Origin: Thecaphora thlaspeos
Taxonomy: Eukaryota > Basidiomycota > Ustilaginomycetes > Urocystidales > Glomosporiaceae
Direction: 5' to 3'
NCBI GenBank assembly: GCA_900291925.1
Contig: UWYS01000002.1
Span: forward strand, 496,001 to 560,000
DNA: 64,000 nucleotides
Shown here: positions 10,952 to 23,133 of the stretch, piece by piece
How the letters are laid out: each line of letters begins with the position of its first letter
Numbering within the stretch: position 1 is the first letter of the stretch
The notes under the pieces: model-generated
Told to the model about the DNA's origin: nothing
What the model saw: the letters and a program-made list of their open reading frames with translations, nothing else
Database searches by the model: none
Translations under genes and position numbers: made by a program

Positions 10952-13900
10952 CACCAAGCGTCCCGCCTTTCAGCGGAAGAGGACGTCCGACATCAAGGAT
11001 GAACTCTCCGACTCGGGCGACTCAGCCCTCGCAGCCGAGCCAAAGACCATCGTGCTGATCATGGGGACGGTCCTGGCCGTCGTATCGTAGAGGAGCTGAT
11101 GTAGGGTCGGACGGTTGAAAGGATCTGGTCGGCAGGGGTAAGGGTGCTGCTAGGTGGAGCCGATGACTGATGGGCAATGAAGGCGCAGTGGGTGGCGCAG
11201 CAAGAGGTAGGGCAGGGATCGACAAGAGGGCAAGGAGGCAGGGCTGGCGATGTTGAGTCAGAGGCAGCGGCGATATATACAATTCCAAGGGGCGGAGGCC
11301 AATAGCTGCTTTTGTCGTCGGGCTCTGAAAGGAAGCGTAACTACCACCAGGTTCTCCTCGCTACGACGGGGCGGGGATCAGCAGGGCTGTTTGAGGTTGG
11401 CCGGACTGTACAGTGCTGTACTGTAGCGGCTTCGGGCCTTGGAGGAGTGGAGAAGCTGATCAGGTCCGAGCATCAAGCAACCCAGATAAGTGCTGATCGT
11501 CGTACTGTAGGCCGTCAGCGGCGGCGGGGGGGGCAACTCTTTTCCCGCCTTGGCTGTACAGTTGGACGGTGTTGCCTGGGAGCCGGGACCCGACGGCGAG
11601 TGCGCAAAGATACTTAGACAAAAGGAGACAGGGAGACGCCGAAGCAGCCGGAACGATGAGCCGGTACTGTCAAGGGATGAGCGGCACGAATGGTTGCCAG
11701 AAAAAGATGCGGAGTACGAGGGGAAGATCGGATGGGCCACTTGGATGGGCACGATTGATGAACGGTGTGAGCGAGCGATAAAGAGACGAGGCGGGCAGCG
11801 AGCTGGGCAGGCGAGGAGTTGAGTGGGGCCGTTGGCGTTTCATGGCCCTTGTCCCGGCATGCGTGGCGACTGACGAAACGACGTAGCAGAGGCCGGTGGA
11901 CAGGGAAAAAAAGAGGCGCGCTGCTGACTGCGCAGACAGCGCAGACAGCGCAGACAGCGCAGCCACGGATGGGGGTCGAGGCGCCACGCACGCCGCCTTC
12001 TTGGCCATCGCAGCGAGGCGCCCCGCCAGACATTGACGTAGGCAGCAGCGAGCCGAGTCGGTCCGACCCGGTACGCCCCGCAGAGGCAGACACGCACGGC
12101 GAACCAGCGTGCGAGCTCTCTACAGTACGACATTCGCCCGCTACTGTACCGTCTGCTCACCCTGATCCTCCTCCAAAGTCAAACTTCTCCCAGAGAGGCA
12201 GCAGTCGCGGGGAAATGCTTTTCGGAGCGGCCAAGGGATATGTAGGCCGACTGGCAACCCGCCACCATTTGGTAAAGCACCGAGCACCGATCATTTGACC
12301 ACCAAAGTAAGTACAGTACTGCAAGTGGCTAAGTAAGTTAAGAGCCAGCTGGCCCTTTTCCTTCACATGATGTTGGAGGCGGTGAATGCGATAAGTAGAT
12401 AGGCAGCGCCCCTCCCGCCACAGCTCGGAGAGGCCTGGACGCCGCCGACTGAAACTAATTGTTCGGAAGCGCATACAATCGGCGGCCTTTTAGTGTCACC
12501 AAACGTATTCGCTCTTATGTAATAAGCAATTTGCGGTATGAAGCAAGGTAGTGTGTGGGCTGATCAGGAGGGGATGCGGCCCTGGTGGTCCCCGTGCAGT
12601 TAGGTGTTTGGCATAAGAGAGGCCGTTCCGTCGGATGCACCTCGCGCCCCCCAAAACCCTTCCTTTCAGGTAGGCCCCCCAGAAAACTCTGGCAGGCAGG
12701 CAGGCAGGACCCTTTCCCTCTCGTGCTTGAGGTGTATGTCAACGCCACCCAGCTTCAGCCCTATGTATCGCAACCCGGTCTCGGGCGTGCTCTGCCGACC
12801 CTTCGCCAACGTCGTCACGCTGCACAGATCGTGGGCATCGGCTTGCTGTTTTCATTCGAGTCTGGCGAACCCACCGTCGCCTAAGATATGAAAGATTTGT
12901 CTGCTGCTGTATCACGAGCCATTATATTCTTATTATTGTCGGGGGCCCGTGACGATCGTCGCCTCTACCAGGGAGGGGGACAGAAAGTGCCGGCTCGAGA
13001 AAGTCCAAGTGACGTCTTGACCAGTCCATGGATGCTGGCGGGAGATGAGCAGACCGAGCCATGCTTAGCCTCTACGCCCATTCCTCTCAACCGCTGGAAA
13101 GACTCTGTCCGATGTCGAGGAGGGACTGTACTGTGTATTGTCGGAGCCTGCTCTCTTTCTATGCTTCCGGATAAAGGCGTCGCTCATGCTTATAATCAAG
13201 CAGGGCTGTAGGACTCGACACGCTTCTGAGCTGGCTGCGAATGATTCCGTGCCCGTCGGCGTGGTGTCGGCGCGAGACCAACGAGCGCGCCCAGCTCAGC
13301 CCACAGGTACTGTAGAGCCGTGGCACACAACTGCACCGGACCAAAGCGACGACCTCGGTGTACATCGCAGAGCTGCTCTGGGACCGATGAGCGTATTATA
13401 GAATGCTTACGTGCCCTTACGTAGTCACCCGTTGCGTGGCAGACAGGTGTCGTCGATGTATGTACATACTGTAGCAATTATTGCATCCACCAAGAGCCGC
13501 CTGCCAGGGCTGCAATCTCGAACATCGGCCGCCTGCAACAGACAGGCAGCCCTGCACTTGTTTGCGTAGAGGACGCCTGGATCTCGCTCGTACAGAGAGC
13601 GACATCTTGCTTTTCCCTGCAGGCCGGCTGGCTGGCAGGCTGGCAGGAGCAGACAGCACCGCCATTGGACGAGGAACAGATCACGCATGAGGGTCAGTGG
13701 GATCCGACGGATACCACGCTTGTACATACAGTATATAGTTAGTCCCTTCGTCGACCTCTCGCAGCGCTAGTCACAGATGGACCACCGTCGCGAGGGTGTG
13801 ATCAAGCAGTCGTAAGCAATTCATGGCAGAACGATCCCATGAAAGTGGCGACCGTCGTGGGACCGGGCCGGACGACCGTTGTGTCATGGATCTTACACAA

Positions 13901-16900
13901 AATCTTGGCACTTTCCATGAACGGACAGACCTTCCTTTCGGCCAATGTACTGCTCCTCCGAGCCTACTGGACCTGAAAAGTAGTTACTAGGTAGTACCTG
14001 TTCTCGACCAGCCTGCTCGGCGACAAAAACAACGACAAGGGTGCCTCGGAAGATTTGCTGTCTCTTTCGTCAGAAGTCGGCAGAAATATTGATCGCACGC
14101 TAGTTAAGACGTCCAAGTCGTTACCGTACGTAGACTAGGGCAAGGCAGGTCGACCTAGAGAGGTGAGGGTGCAAGGGGATCATCGTTGTCGGGGCTCCAA
14201 AGAGCTCGCCAGAATGTGCCACGCCATACACATCTCGCTTGCGGTCTTGTACATACCTTACCTCTTCCTTGTCTTTCAGCCTTTCGCCTCCGTCGCACGG
14301 CTCTTCCCCAAAGGCAAGACGCAGGTGAGAGCACAGCGACGGCATGTCCTCCTCGCCCATCTTTCTCGTTCGAGAGGAAACAGATTCAATGCCGACGGTT
14401 GTGGGCATAGCGCACGTCCTTGCTCATGGGCAAAGCATGGTCCTAAGTATGGTCACTTGCCAGGCGGCTTCCGCTGGGGGGTAGCGGTCAGGGGCGTTTG
14501 ACTTCTCCTTGCGACCATGTTTTCCTGCAACTGCGACATGTTGACGAGGCCATTGACATGATGGCAGAAGGACATTGAAAGCGACATCCCTCTCACTCAT
14601 CTGAAAGCTCAGAGATCCGGCTGGCTGGGAAACAGTGACTGAGTGATAAGAGCTCTTGCCTTTGTTGTATCGGAGCAGAAAGAAGGATCCGCAGTCGTCG
14701 GCGCCATCCGGCTGGAGTGCTCCACGTATCTTGACAACAATAGCAAGAGGCCATGATGGCAAAGAGCACCGGCCTTGTTGCTCACCATCCTCCTGGGGGC
14801 CCGGGAGTTCCGAGGGCCGAAGAGGAACAAAGGATTCAGGCGGATTCCAGCCGTCGTCTTCGTCGCCATCGTCGAGAAGCAAAGCCGAAAACCCCTTCCC
14901 TGCAGAAACGTGACGAAACGTGGCAAATCGTGGCAGATCCGTTGCCTGCGGCCACCTCTCTGTGTCTGGACGGGGAAGCAACCTGCACGCTGTAGACTGC
15001 GCCGCGGGGGACCAACGTCGGTGCGTCTTGTCTAGACTCTCCTTGCTCGACTTTCGAATGCCCGCGCTTCATCCTCCCTCCCCGGGTCGGCACAACTGCT
15101 TGTGTCCTCGTCCTGATTCCGAAGTTGCCTATGCTAGATTCGCCACTCGCATGGTGAATATGATCAACCGTGGGTCGCCACAACTCTCCATATAGGAAGC
15201 ATGATTGTCAGGTTTTCGAATGGAAGACAAATTATGGTTCGGCCTTGCAACACGGGCAGAGTGCAAGATCCGCACGGGGAAGAATGGGTCTCTCGAGGCC
15301 AGCGCCGTCGCTTCGTACCCTGGTCATCAGTGGTTCGGTCAAGCGGTGGACGGGCAGAGCTTTACCCACGGCAGAGGCTGGCGCTTGCGGTCGTTCCTGG
15401 ATACCTACTGTAGGACGCCGAGGACAACGGGCTGCAGGGACGACGAGGCAAAAAATGGATCGTTAGCTTAACAACGACCGGCGATAAGATCCAACAGCAA
15501 CAACAACCTGTCAGAAGCACGGAAGATGAATGAGGCTGTGTTTGAGATCTCATCCTTCCGTCGGGCTGACGGGTAGGGCGCGCCTTCATGCCGGTCTTGC
15601 TCTGCTTGCTCTGATTGCCTGCGCCCGCTTGGCAAGCCCGTCATTGGACACCACTCTGTTGCTTGACGGGACGAGCTAGGTGCACCGCCATCTCACCGTC
15701 GTAAGTTGTGCCGTACTTGACTTGTTGACGATACGTTCCTTGGAAACTCTTACACCACCGTCAGTGCTGCGTTATTTCTCAGCCCAGCTGCTTTGCCTAC
15801 CTGTCAGGCAGCAAACAACCACACATGACCGATACTAGCCATGATGGGTTAGCCGCTTATCAAGCCGGCATCTTTCTTCGGCCTCCGCCGGATGCCCGTC
15901 ACTTCTTCTTGCACCTTGAGAAGACGTGTGCACTCAGCCCGCAAAAAAAACCTCGAAAAATATCGAAAGGAAATCCGCATGGCGATGAGCTTTATCACAT
16001 GGTGTGGTTTTCAGCCCCGGGCGACGCAGCGTCGGACAGAGCCAAGAGACTCTATCTCGGCGCAGGTCGTGTTGTTGCAGACTTCGTCGGATGGCAACGA
16101 AAGACGGTCAAGCGAATACCCCTGGACAGTAGAACGCTTCTAGTTTCGGCGGCTCCACGATGTGGAAGCGTCAAACGGCATCCGCTTACCTACTCAGCAT
16201 TGTCTGCCAGAGAAGGGGGAAAGGGAGAAGGCAGTCTTGTCATTCTTAGTCCCAACAACCGAGCGCGGCAGCAACGGCAGATAGCAGAGTCATGGCAAGT
16301 AACCATGGATCTGAATGGTGGGCCACAGAGAAGCGAGACCTCTACCGTCGCCAAGGCTTGAGCAGCGAGCAGGTATATTAGAGACTCCAAGAAGCGAGAA
16401 AGCAAGCTTATCGTGCAAGGACCAAGACAAACGACAGGGAGCTGCAGATACATATACTGTAAAGAATACGAATCCGATGCAAGGGAGACAAAGCAATGTC
16501 GACGGAGCAATGACGAAGCTGGGTGGAGCTCGGGTCGGCGGGGAGGGTTGAAGCGGAGGAAGACGACACGCTTCAGTGGTGGCGGAGAGGGGAAGCAAAG
16601 AGCGAGAGAGGGCACAAGTCCGCTAACTGGTCGGGGCTGCTCGGGCAACATTCGTTTGTGTACGGCTGTCAGCCCAGAACAACCAACGGAGGTAGGAAGG
16701 ACAAGCCTCTGCCTTGTCGAAGCCTTGCCAACCTGTGGGAGATCGTCGCGCAATTGAGCCACCGCCATCCTCAGATCGGAAACGAGCCCAGCCGCACTAG
16801 CCACATACCTTGCCTACCGCAACCTCTGCTCGAAAGACCTTGCCCGAGTAAGGAACTGAGCCTCTCTGTTTTCGTTCGCCTCGCCTGAGTTGCGACTAAG

Positions 16901-17270
16901 ACTCTGCTCGCCTCGGAGAGGCGCGTACAAAACGTGATTCTCAGAATGTTACGGTCGAAGCGTCGTATGCGTCCACAATGACGTCAGGCCGTCTCAGCAT
17001 GCCAGTCGACACCATTGAGATCTTTGGCCAAAGAAGCCACCCGTTGACTGTCATTATTCACACCAAGATGAAGACGGGGCGGAATGGTGTACACATGTAT
17101 CTTTTGCCACAAGGGTCGACAGAATACAGTAGATGAGGGCCTGGTCTGCCAGGACGTGCACGGTAAGTCTGACGAGCAGCCAGACGACCGTGAAAAGGGA
17201 GTCGTACAGCACTTGATCAGAACGATTGTTGCGGGAAGCGAATTGGGGGCATAGCGATCAAGACGCAGCT
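10952..17270. other. 6.3-kb region without a convincing gene
   Basis: The longest gene-poor stretch in the window. Base composition is visibly less GC-rich than in the genes. Open frames up to about 200 codons exist on both strands (for example 14424-14981 minus, 16190-16804 minus, 15825-16361 plus), but none has recognisable motifs, the local GC-rich third-position bias or supporting splice patterns. It holds at least eleven TACTGTA/TACAGTA copies (near 11419, 11502, 12121, 12142, 12312, 13309, 13464, 13727, 15403, 16455 and 17125), GTATGTACATAC at 13458-13469 and a 9-nt GCGCAGACA repeat near 11927-11962. It could hold a non-coding RNA, long promoters or a decayed element. Confidence 0.5.
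11927..11962. repeat. Short tandem repeat, GCGCAGACA unit
   Basis: Three to four head-to-tail copies of a 9-nt unit inside the gene-poor region. No function is suggested by position. Confidence 0.7.
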
Positions 17271-20200
17271 TCACTGCGGCGGCGCGAAAGCGGATGACTG
17301 ACTGGCGACGTCGCCAGCGGGCGCATTTCCGCGACCACGACTGCCACGTCCGCCACGTCCGCCACGGGCGCCACGGGCGCCACGGCTACCAGGGCCGCCT
17401 CGACCGCGTCCGGCAGCATTACCGCGGCCAGTAATGACCGGGACGGCGGCGGCAGTGGAAGGCTGATGCTGATGCTGCTGCTGCTGCTGCTGTGGGTGTT
17501 GGACGTGAGGGATCATGCCGCCGGCGGCAGGCGCGCCTCGAAGGTGGTGGCCTCGAGGAGCTCCACGCCCGCGCGAGGGCCCGGCGCCTCTGGCGACCTG
17601 TCCAGCGCCGTGTCCATTGGCGCTTCCCTGCCCGTTCAAGTTGAGAGCCGCCAGCAGCGGGCTGATGGAGGTGCTTTGCTTGGCTGCTGCTGCTGCGGCG
17701 GCGGCCTCCTTGCTCGGGTGGTGCTGGCCGCTAGCGACGCCTGAGAAGACAAAATCTCCGCGGACCGTCGCAGCGCTGTTGGCCGGACGCTGGAGGATGT
17801 GGAAGCCGGAGGGTCCGTGGTCATTGCCTCGGCCGCCTCGCTGGGCGGCCGGGTTGGGGACGAAGGCGTTCGGAGGTCGGTAGGATCCCGTGTGCTGGGC
17901 TCCTCCGCGTCCTCGGCCGCGGCCGCGCGCACCCGGTCCAGCGTAGCCGGCGTCGCCGAAGCCGCTGGCGCCGACAGGGCCCATCGTCCTCTCGAGTGCG
18001 TCGCCGACCGAGGCGCTGCTGGTCAGGGCGCCGGCTGCTCCCGCCGCTCCCGAGCAGACGAACTGCGGCTGCGAGAGGTTGAGAGCGCTGTGGAACGACA
18101 CGGTGGCGCCGCGGTAGGGCGAGCACCGGTCACCGAGCGTGGTGCCGCTGAGGAAGGGCACGTCAAAGGCGACGTCGATCGAGCTGGTGTGGATGCCGAT
18201 CACCACGCCCCTGGCAGAGAGGGGAACGTTACCGCTGTCTGCGACGATGATGACACGGTCGCCCAGCTCAAACTTCTGCGCCTGGAGGTGGAAGGGGGCG
18301 TGGCTCGGCTTGAGAAGGGCGGTGCGCGGGATGCCCTTGATGAAGACGCGCTTGACCTGGCCGACGGCGCCGAGCGTGGTCCTTGTGTCGGCGAGCTTGG
18401 CGGTGAACTGCTCGATCTGCTGGACCGTATCCTTGGACAGCTGCTCGGCAAAGAGCGGGACTGCCTCGAGATCGCGCACGCCCGTCTGCTTGATCCACTG
18501 CTTGAGCGCCGTCAACCGCTCGCCGACCTGGTCCTCTGGCCAGATCTGGCTCGCCTTGGTGATGTCCTTGTTCGACTTGCGCGTAAGGCTTTCGGGCAGC
18601 TCGGGGAAGCGCTGGATGTACTCCTTGATCAGGTCAATGGCGCGGTCGCTGAACTCCCAACCGCTGGCCGACTTGCGCGAGTAGCCGAACACCTTCTGGC
18701 CCTTGGCCTCGAACTTCAGATTGAGGCCGACGTTGGCCTTCTGGTCCTTGTGGTAGAGCAGCAGGCTGCTCGTCAGCTTCGAGAGCGCTAGCCCGGAGAG
18801 GCCTACCTTCTTGGCGACCATGTACGACGGGTAGTACTGCGAGCGCGCCCGATTGGCGACGAGGTGGCGGAGCATCGCGTTCTCCTTTGCCTGGTTAGGG
18901 AAAAAGGCGACCTCAATGGCAAGCGACGCCTCCGTGCTCCCGACGACGTGTGCGGGCGAGCCGTAGGCCTTCTGGTCGAGGAAGAAGACCTTGCTCTTGT
19001 CCGGGTACTCTTCGCGGATCGGCTTGGCGGGCGACTCGAGGTAGCGGCTGTCCTCCTGGACGACTTCGGTCACGACGAGCTGGAGCGCCTGCTCGTCCTC
19101 CTTTTTGGGGTCATCCTCGTAGTCCTTGACGAACGCGCCGTCGTCGAGCCGCTTGAGGCCCTTGAACGGGCGGACGTGGACGAGGACGTGGACGTCGCCG
19201 ATCAGCACGCCGAAGCGCTTGCTGTAGTGGTACTCAATCTTCTCGGCCTTGCGGTGGAAAGTCTGGATGGCCTCGGGACGGTGCGGGTTGGCGACAACCT
19301 TCTTGGTCGAGCCGACGAGGCCCATTTCGTACTTGAACAGGTTGTCCGAAACGGCGATGACGAGCGCCTCGGTGAGGAAAGGCCAGTTGACAAAGACGCG
19401 CTGGCCGACGAGCGCCTCGGCGATGTCCTGCGTCTTGGAGTCCTCGTAGGTGTTTTCGACGGTGATGACCATGCTGACGCCCTTGGCCTCGCTCTGGAAG
19501 ATATTGACGCCGTGGTGGCCGAGGCGGGCGTAGTGAGGCAGCGTCTTCACACTGGGGAAGCCGGCGAGGGCGCGCGCGCCGAGCTCGACGCCTTCGGACA
19601 GGCCCTTGACGAGATGGAGGCCGTCGAGCGTGGGGAGGTTAAAGTCGACAATCTTGGCGCGCGAGTTGACTATGTCCGGGAAGGTGCCGGGCAAGCTCGA
19701 AGGGTGGAAGTGCTCCTCCTTGTCGTCAAAGGTGAACTGCTTGCTCGCGCCGAAGCCGTTACGGCGCTTCTCGTCGATCGAGAGGAAGACCTCGCGTTTG
19801 TCGAGCGCCTCGAGCAGGCGCTTCTCGCCGATGAAGGGGATCTTGATGACGGCCTCCCAATCCTGCTTCTTGCCGTTGAGGTCGGCCTCGAAGTTCTGAG
19901 GGTAGAAGTCGATGATGGGCGAGGTAGGGTCCGTCATCAGGTCGCGGAAGGCTTGCGGGATATGCTGGTTGCTGAGCGCGGGGAGCACACCCATCAGCTG
20001 GTCGAAGGGGCGGAAGGGCTTGCCGAGATCGTAGTGGAAGGCCATCTCGCCAACGTCCTTCAGGTCCGAGATCTTGGGCGCGTAATGATAGTCGTAGAAC
20101 CAACTCCACGACGCGACGCCGTCGTAGTAGTAGTGGAGGACCCACTGGAGGCCCTCGATGTAGCGGAAAGCGATCGTATGCATCTGCTTGGCGTCGGCAA

Positions 20201-21881
20201 AGTCGATGTTGAGCTTCTCGTGGTAATAGCCCTTCTTCCAGGCCTTCATCTTCTCGTCGAGCTTGCGCTGCAGCTCGTCGTCGCCGTTGGCGCCATCGTC
20301 GTCAAGCTCATCCACCTTGGCTTTGGCATAGTGGCTGAGCACGCGGTCGACGGCCGCGTCGGCCTCCGAATGCCTGCGCTGGCTTGTCTTGCGCTCCTCG
20401 GGGGTGCTGTCCCCGCCGGTTCCTTCCGTCGCCTCAGTCTCATCTTCGTCATCGTCGGTATCGTCGCCCTCCTCGCTCTCCTCTTCACTGTCGTCGTCGA
20501 TGACCGGGAAGGCGAGGCAGATGGCCGGCTTGTCGGCCTCGGCGGCGGCCGGGTTCTTCTTGTTGAAGGAGATGCGCAGCTTGAGGCTCGAAGCGAGGTC
20601 TTCGAGAAAGCGGCGATCCTTGGCAGATTGCTCGGCGGAGAGGTAGAGCTCCTTGTCACCGGCCGACGGGTTGAGGCGCCTGGCTATGACGAACTCGTGG
20701 ATCCGGTCGAAAAGCTTGCGCTGCGGCCGGGTGATGACGAGCTGGCCCTTGGCCTTGGCCGACTCGATCGCCTTGATGTGCTTCTCCTGCTTGCCCTTGT
20801 ACGAGCTGACGTCGGCATGCTCCTTCTCGAAGCCCTCGGCCTCGAAGCGCGTCAGCTCGGCGAGGATGAGCTGGAGGCGGTCGGTGCGGAGAACGCCGCT
20901 CTCGTTGAGGTAGCCACCGGCGACGGGGAGGATGCGCTTGTAAATGTTGAAGAGGAGGTCGAGCGCGCCCTCGTTGATGTGGAGCCCGGGGAGATGGGGG
21001 AGAAAGTCGTTGCCGACGAAAAGGTTGAGCAGGATGAAGTCGTCGATGATCTTTTCGAACTCGTAGGGAAAGGGGAGCGTGGAGCGCAGCTCCTGGAACT
21101 CCATGTCGAGATACTCGCGGAAGACGGAGAGGTGAAGGAGGAAAAAGTTCAGGTGCTCAAGGCTGCCCTTGGACTTCTTGCGCGAGGGCCCGAAGTTGAC
21201 CTCCTCGCGGAGGAGGCAGAAGTGCGGGTCGTGCGAGAGTAGGCCGAGCATGATGAGGTCAGCGTCGAGGCCGTAGAGACAGTGGCGGACGTTGGGGTTG
21301 TAATCGGGCTGGGCCTTGCAGAGGCGAATGTACTCCATGATTTTGTGCTCGCCCTCGCCCGGCGTCTCGTGACCCGAGAGGACGACCTGGACGTGGCGCC
21401 AGTCGGCGTCGTCGGTGAACTTCTTGGCGATGAAGTACTTTAATTGCTCCGAGAGGCGGGCCATGAAGGGCGTGCCCGGGGTGATGCAGTTGGAGTCAAA
21501 GGCCTCCTCCTCGGGGAGCTCCTTGCCGCGTCGCTCGGCCTTTTCGCGGATCTCCTTTGCCTCCTTGGCGGTGCGGAAGCGGCGCGAGCGCTGCTGGTTC
21601 ATCTTGGCGCGCGGCGCGACGCCGTCGATGGCGAGGAAAAAGACCTTCTTTGGCTTGATCTTGTAGAAGAGGTGCTCTATGTAGGAGAATATCCCGAGGA
21701 AGATCTGCGTCTCTGTGATGCGGAAGCTGGCATTGGAGTCGTCGGGATGAGAGCAGTTGTGGATGATGCCGTTCATGTCGAGGTAGAGGTTATCGAACTC
21801 GGGGATCTTGTTGTCCTCGATCAGCTGGCTGATGAGCGGGTAGCGCTCCGACATGAAGCGGAAGAACTTGGGGATACCCAT
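17271..21881 (-). CDS. XRN1: 5'-3' exoribonuclease 1 (Xrn1/Kem1), 1536 aa
   Basis: A single uninterrupted exon encodes the full-length enzyme, which degrades decapped 5'-monophosphate mRNA in the cytoplasm and P-bodies. The N-terminus MGIPKFFRFMSERYPLIS is diagnostic. The XRN catalytic core follows with LYLDMNGIIHNC, FLAIDGVAPRAKMNQQRSRR, SGHETPGEGEHKIMEYIR and YGLDADLIMLGLLSHD, whose acidic residues coordinate Mg2+. Between about residues 450 and 540 there is an acidic linker; the D1-D4/SH3-like region follows. The C-terminal about 250 residues are disordered, with RGRGRGG and RGG boxes and a polyglutamine/histidine run encoded near 17470-17505. The gene is divergent from the Lon protease gene, with about 1.25 kb between the starts. 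Confidence 0.97.
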   Translation of the reverse strand: MGIPKFFRFMSERYPLISQLIEDNKIPEFDNLYLDMNGIIHNCSHPDDSNASFRITETQIFLGIFSYIEHLFYKIKPKKVFFLAIDGVAPRAKMNQQRSRRFRTAKEAKEIREKAERRGKELPEEEAFDSNCITPGTPFMARLSEQLKYFIAKKFTDDADWRHVQVVLSGHETPGEGEHKIMEYIRLCKAQPDYNPNVRHCLYGLDADLIMLGLLSHDPHFCLLREEVNFGPSRKKSKGSLEHLNFFLLHLSVFREYLDMEFQELRSTLPFPYEFEKIIDDFILLNLFVGNDFLPHLPGLHINEGALDLLFNIYKRILPVAGGYLNESGVLRTDRLQLILAELTRFEAEGFEKEHADVSSYKGKQEKHIKAIESAKAKGQLVITRPQRKLFDRIHEFVIARRLNPSAGDKELYLSAEQSAKDRRFLEDLASSLKLRISFNKKNPAAAEADKPAICLAFPVIDDDSEEESEEGDDTDDDEDETEATEGTGGDSTPEERKTSQRRHSEADAAVDRVLSHYAKAKVDELDDDGANGDDELQRKLDEKMKAWKKGYYHEKLNIDFADAKQMHTIAFRYIEGLQWVLHYYYDGVASWSWFYDYHYAPKISDLKDVGEMAFHYDLGKPFRPFDQLMGVLPALSNQHIPQAFRDLMTDPTSPIIDFYPQNFEADLNGKKQDWEAVIKIPFIGEKRLLEALDKREVFLSIDEKRRNGFGASKQFTFDDKEEHFHPSSLPGTFPDIVNSRAKIVDFNLPTLDGLHLVKGLSEGVELGARALAGFPSVKTLPHYARLGHHGVNIFQSEAKGVSMVITVENTYEDSKTQDIAEALVGQRVFVNWPFLTEALVIAVSDNLFKYEMGLVGSTKKVVANPHRPEAIQTFHRKAEKIEYHYSKRFGVLIGDVHVLVHVRPFKGLKRLDDGAFVKDYEDDPKKEDEQALQLVVTEVVQEDSRYLESPAKPIREEYPDKSKVFFLDQKAYGSPAHVVGSTEASLAIEVAFFPNQAKENAMLRHLVANRARSQYYPSYMVAKKVGLSGLALSKLTSSLLLYHKDQKANVGLNLKFEAKGQKVFGYSRKSASGWEFSDRAIDLIKEYIQRFPELPESLTRKSNKDITKASQIWPEDQVGERLTALKQWIKQTGVRDLEAVPLFAEQLSKDTVQQIEQFTAKLADTRTTLGAVGQVKRVFIKGIPRTALLKPSHAPFHLQAQKFELGDRVIIVADSGNVPLSARGVVIGIHTSSIDVAFDVPFLSGTTLGDRCSPYRGATVSFHSALNLSQPQFVCSGAAGAAGALTSSASVGDALERTMGPVGASGFGDAGYAGPGARGRGRGRGGAQHTGSYRPPNAFVPNPAAQRGGRGNDHGPSGFHILQRPANSAATVRGDFVFSGVASGQHHPSKEAAAAAAAAKQSTSISPLLAALNLNGQGSANGHGAGQVARGAGPSRGRGAPRGHHLRGAPAAGGMIPHVQHPQQQQQQHQHQPSTAAAVPVITGRGNAAGRGRGGPGSRGARGARGGRGGRGSRGRGNAPAGDVASQSSAFAPPQ

Positions 21882-23133
21882 CTTAACGATGTGTGACGGG
21901 GACGAGGGAGAGCTAGCTGGGCGAAGGGTGCGCTGAGGTATGCGAGCGGCGTCGAGGCGGTAGTGGTGGGTTCAGAACCGAGAAGCGGGACAGATGGCGC
22001 GGTACGAGGAACGTGCGTTGACGTGCGAGCGTGCGAGGCCTCGTTGCTCGATATCGGCAAGCTTGGCAGGAGGATGGAGGGGAAAGCGAAGGAGACCTGA
22101 GCCCGTGTCGTCTGTTCTGCAGGGGAACTTGCTGTAACGATGCCGCAGTCGAAGAAGAGAGCTAGCGAGCGAGCGGTGGCGAGGCGATGAAGCGTCGAAG
22201 GTGGTGCCGCCAAGAAGTGTGGGCAGAGCGCTAGGGTCAAGAGATCAAAGGACGGAACTAGAAGAGTGTGGAGGAGAAAGAAGAGAGAAGCGACCGAAGC
22301 CTGGCGGAAGGGAGAGGCGATGGTCTGGAACGGTGGCGTAGGAGTTGTAATCTGAAGCCTTTGAGGGAGAAGGAAGGAGACGACCGTCTGACGCCACCGT
22401 GAGCGGGTCAGCGGGTCAGCGGGGCGGCGCAGCAGGCGGCCGGCGCACTCCAGACGACTCGAGACTGCGCAGCGTGGGTGCATGCGGCGGGGGGGGGGGG
22501 GCGCGTCCCGCCAGCCAGCCTCTGCCAGCCAGCCAGCCAGCCAGCCCCTGCCTGCCAGGGTCGTTCAGGGTGCGTGTGAGAGAGGCGCGGGTGATCGCGC
22601 TCGCTGGGCGGGCTGGCGCGGCTGACAGACCGGCGCCTTCTCTTCTGCCTCCATTCTGAGCCCGGCGTGGCCAATTTGTGATCAAGGCGAGGCGAGGCGA
22701 GGCGAGCGGTTCAAAGGGCTCGCCCGCTTCAGTGTGTGCTTGGATGCGCGCCGGGTTGCGTAATTGAGCGCCGCCCACTCAGCCCATCCCTCTTGCCTCC
22801 CTTCTTCCAACCGCATCCTCTTCCCTTCACCACCTACTTCGGCAACATCCTACACCCGGTCACCGTCACCTTCCATCGCCGCCGTCACCACCGTCACCAA
22901 CAACGCCACCGCCCTCCACGGGATCCTCAACAGCCACCCACTTCCGCTCGCAGTCCTCGCATCGTCACTCTCTTCCCCCCTCCTCTGGACTTGGCAAGCA
23001 AGCAGGCAAGTCAAGACGCTCGTTCTGGGAGACCTTCATCGCTTCGCTCTTCGGCGTGTTTAGTCCCTTTGCCTCGCTTCTCTTCTCCGTCCGCTGTCTG
23101 ACTATCCGTGCACGAGCACGAACCTTCCCCGCC
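21882..23133. promoter_or_regulatory. Divergent promoter region between XRN1 and LON, rich in simple repeats
   Basis: 1.25 kb separates two divergent starts. It contains two GCGGGTCA-type copies near 22405-22420, a run of 13 G at 22489-22501, a CCAG-rich stretch at about 22508-22545 and an AGGCG pentamer tract at 22684-22706. Towards LON the sequence becomes C/T-rich, as in a leader. Both promoters must lie here; no defined factor site could be assigned. Confidence 0.55.

Noticed and set aside
14424..14981. 185-codon minus-strand ORF in the gene-poor region
   Set aside because: No motif or splice support, and the codon bias differs from the real genes; kept only as part of the gene-desert note.
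18864..21242. 792-codon plus-strand open frame opposite XRN1
   Set aside because: Shadow of the highly biased XRN1 codons: Val/Leu/Asp/Glu-rich with no motifs, exactly antisense to a certain gene.
23056..23133. Upstream extension of LON in frame
   Set aside because: It opens with GTG and has no ATG; the first ATG at 23134 gives a good presequence.
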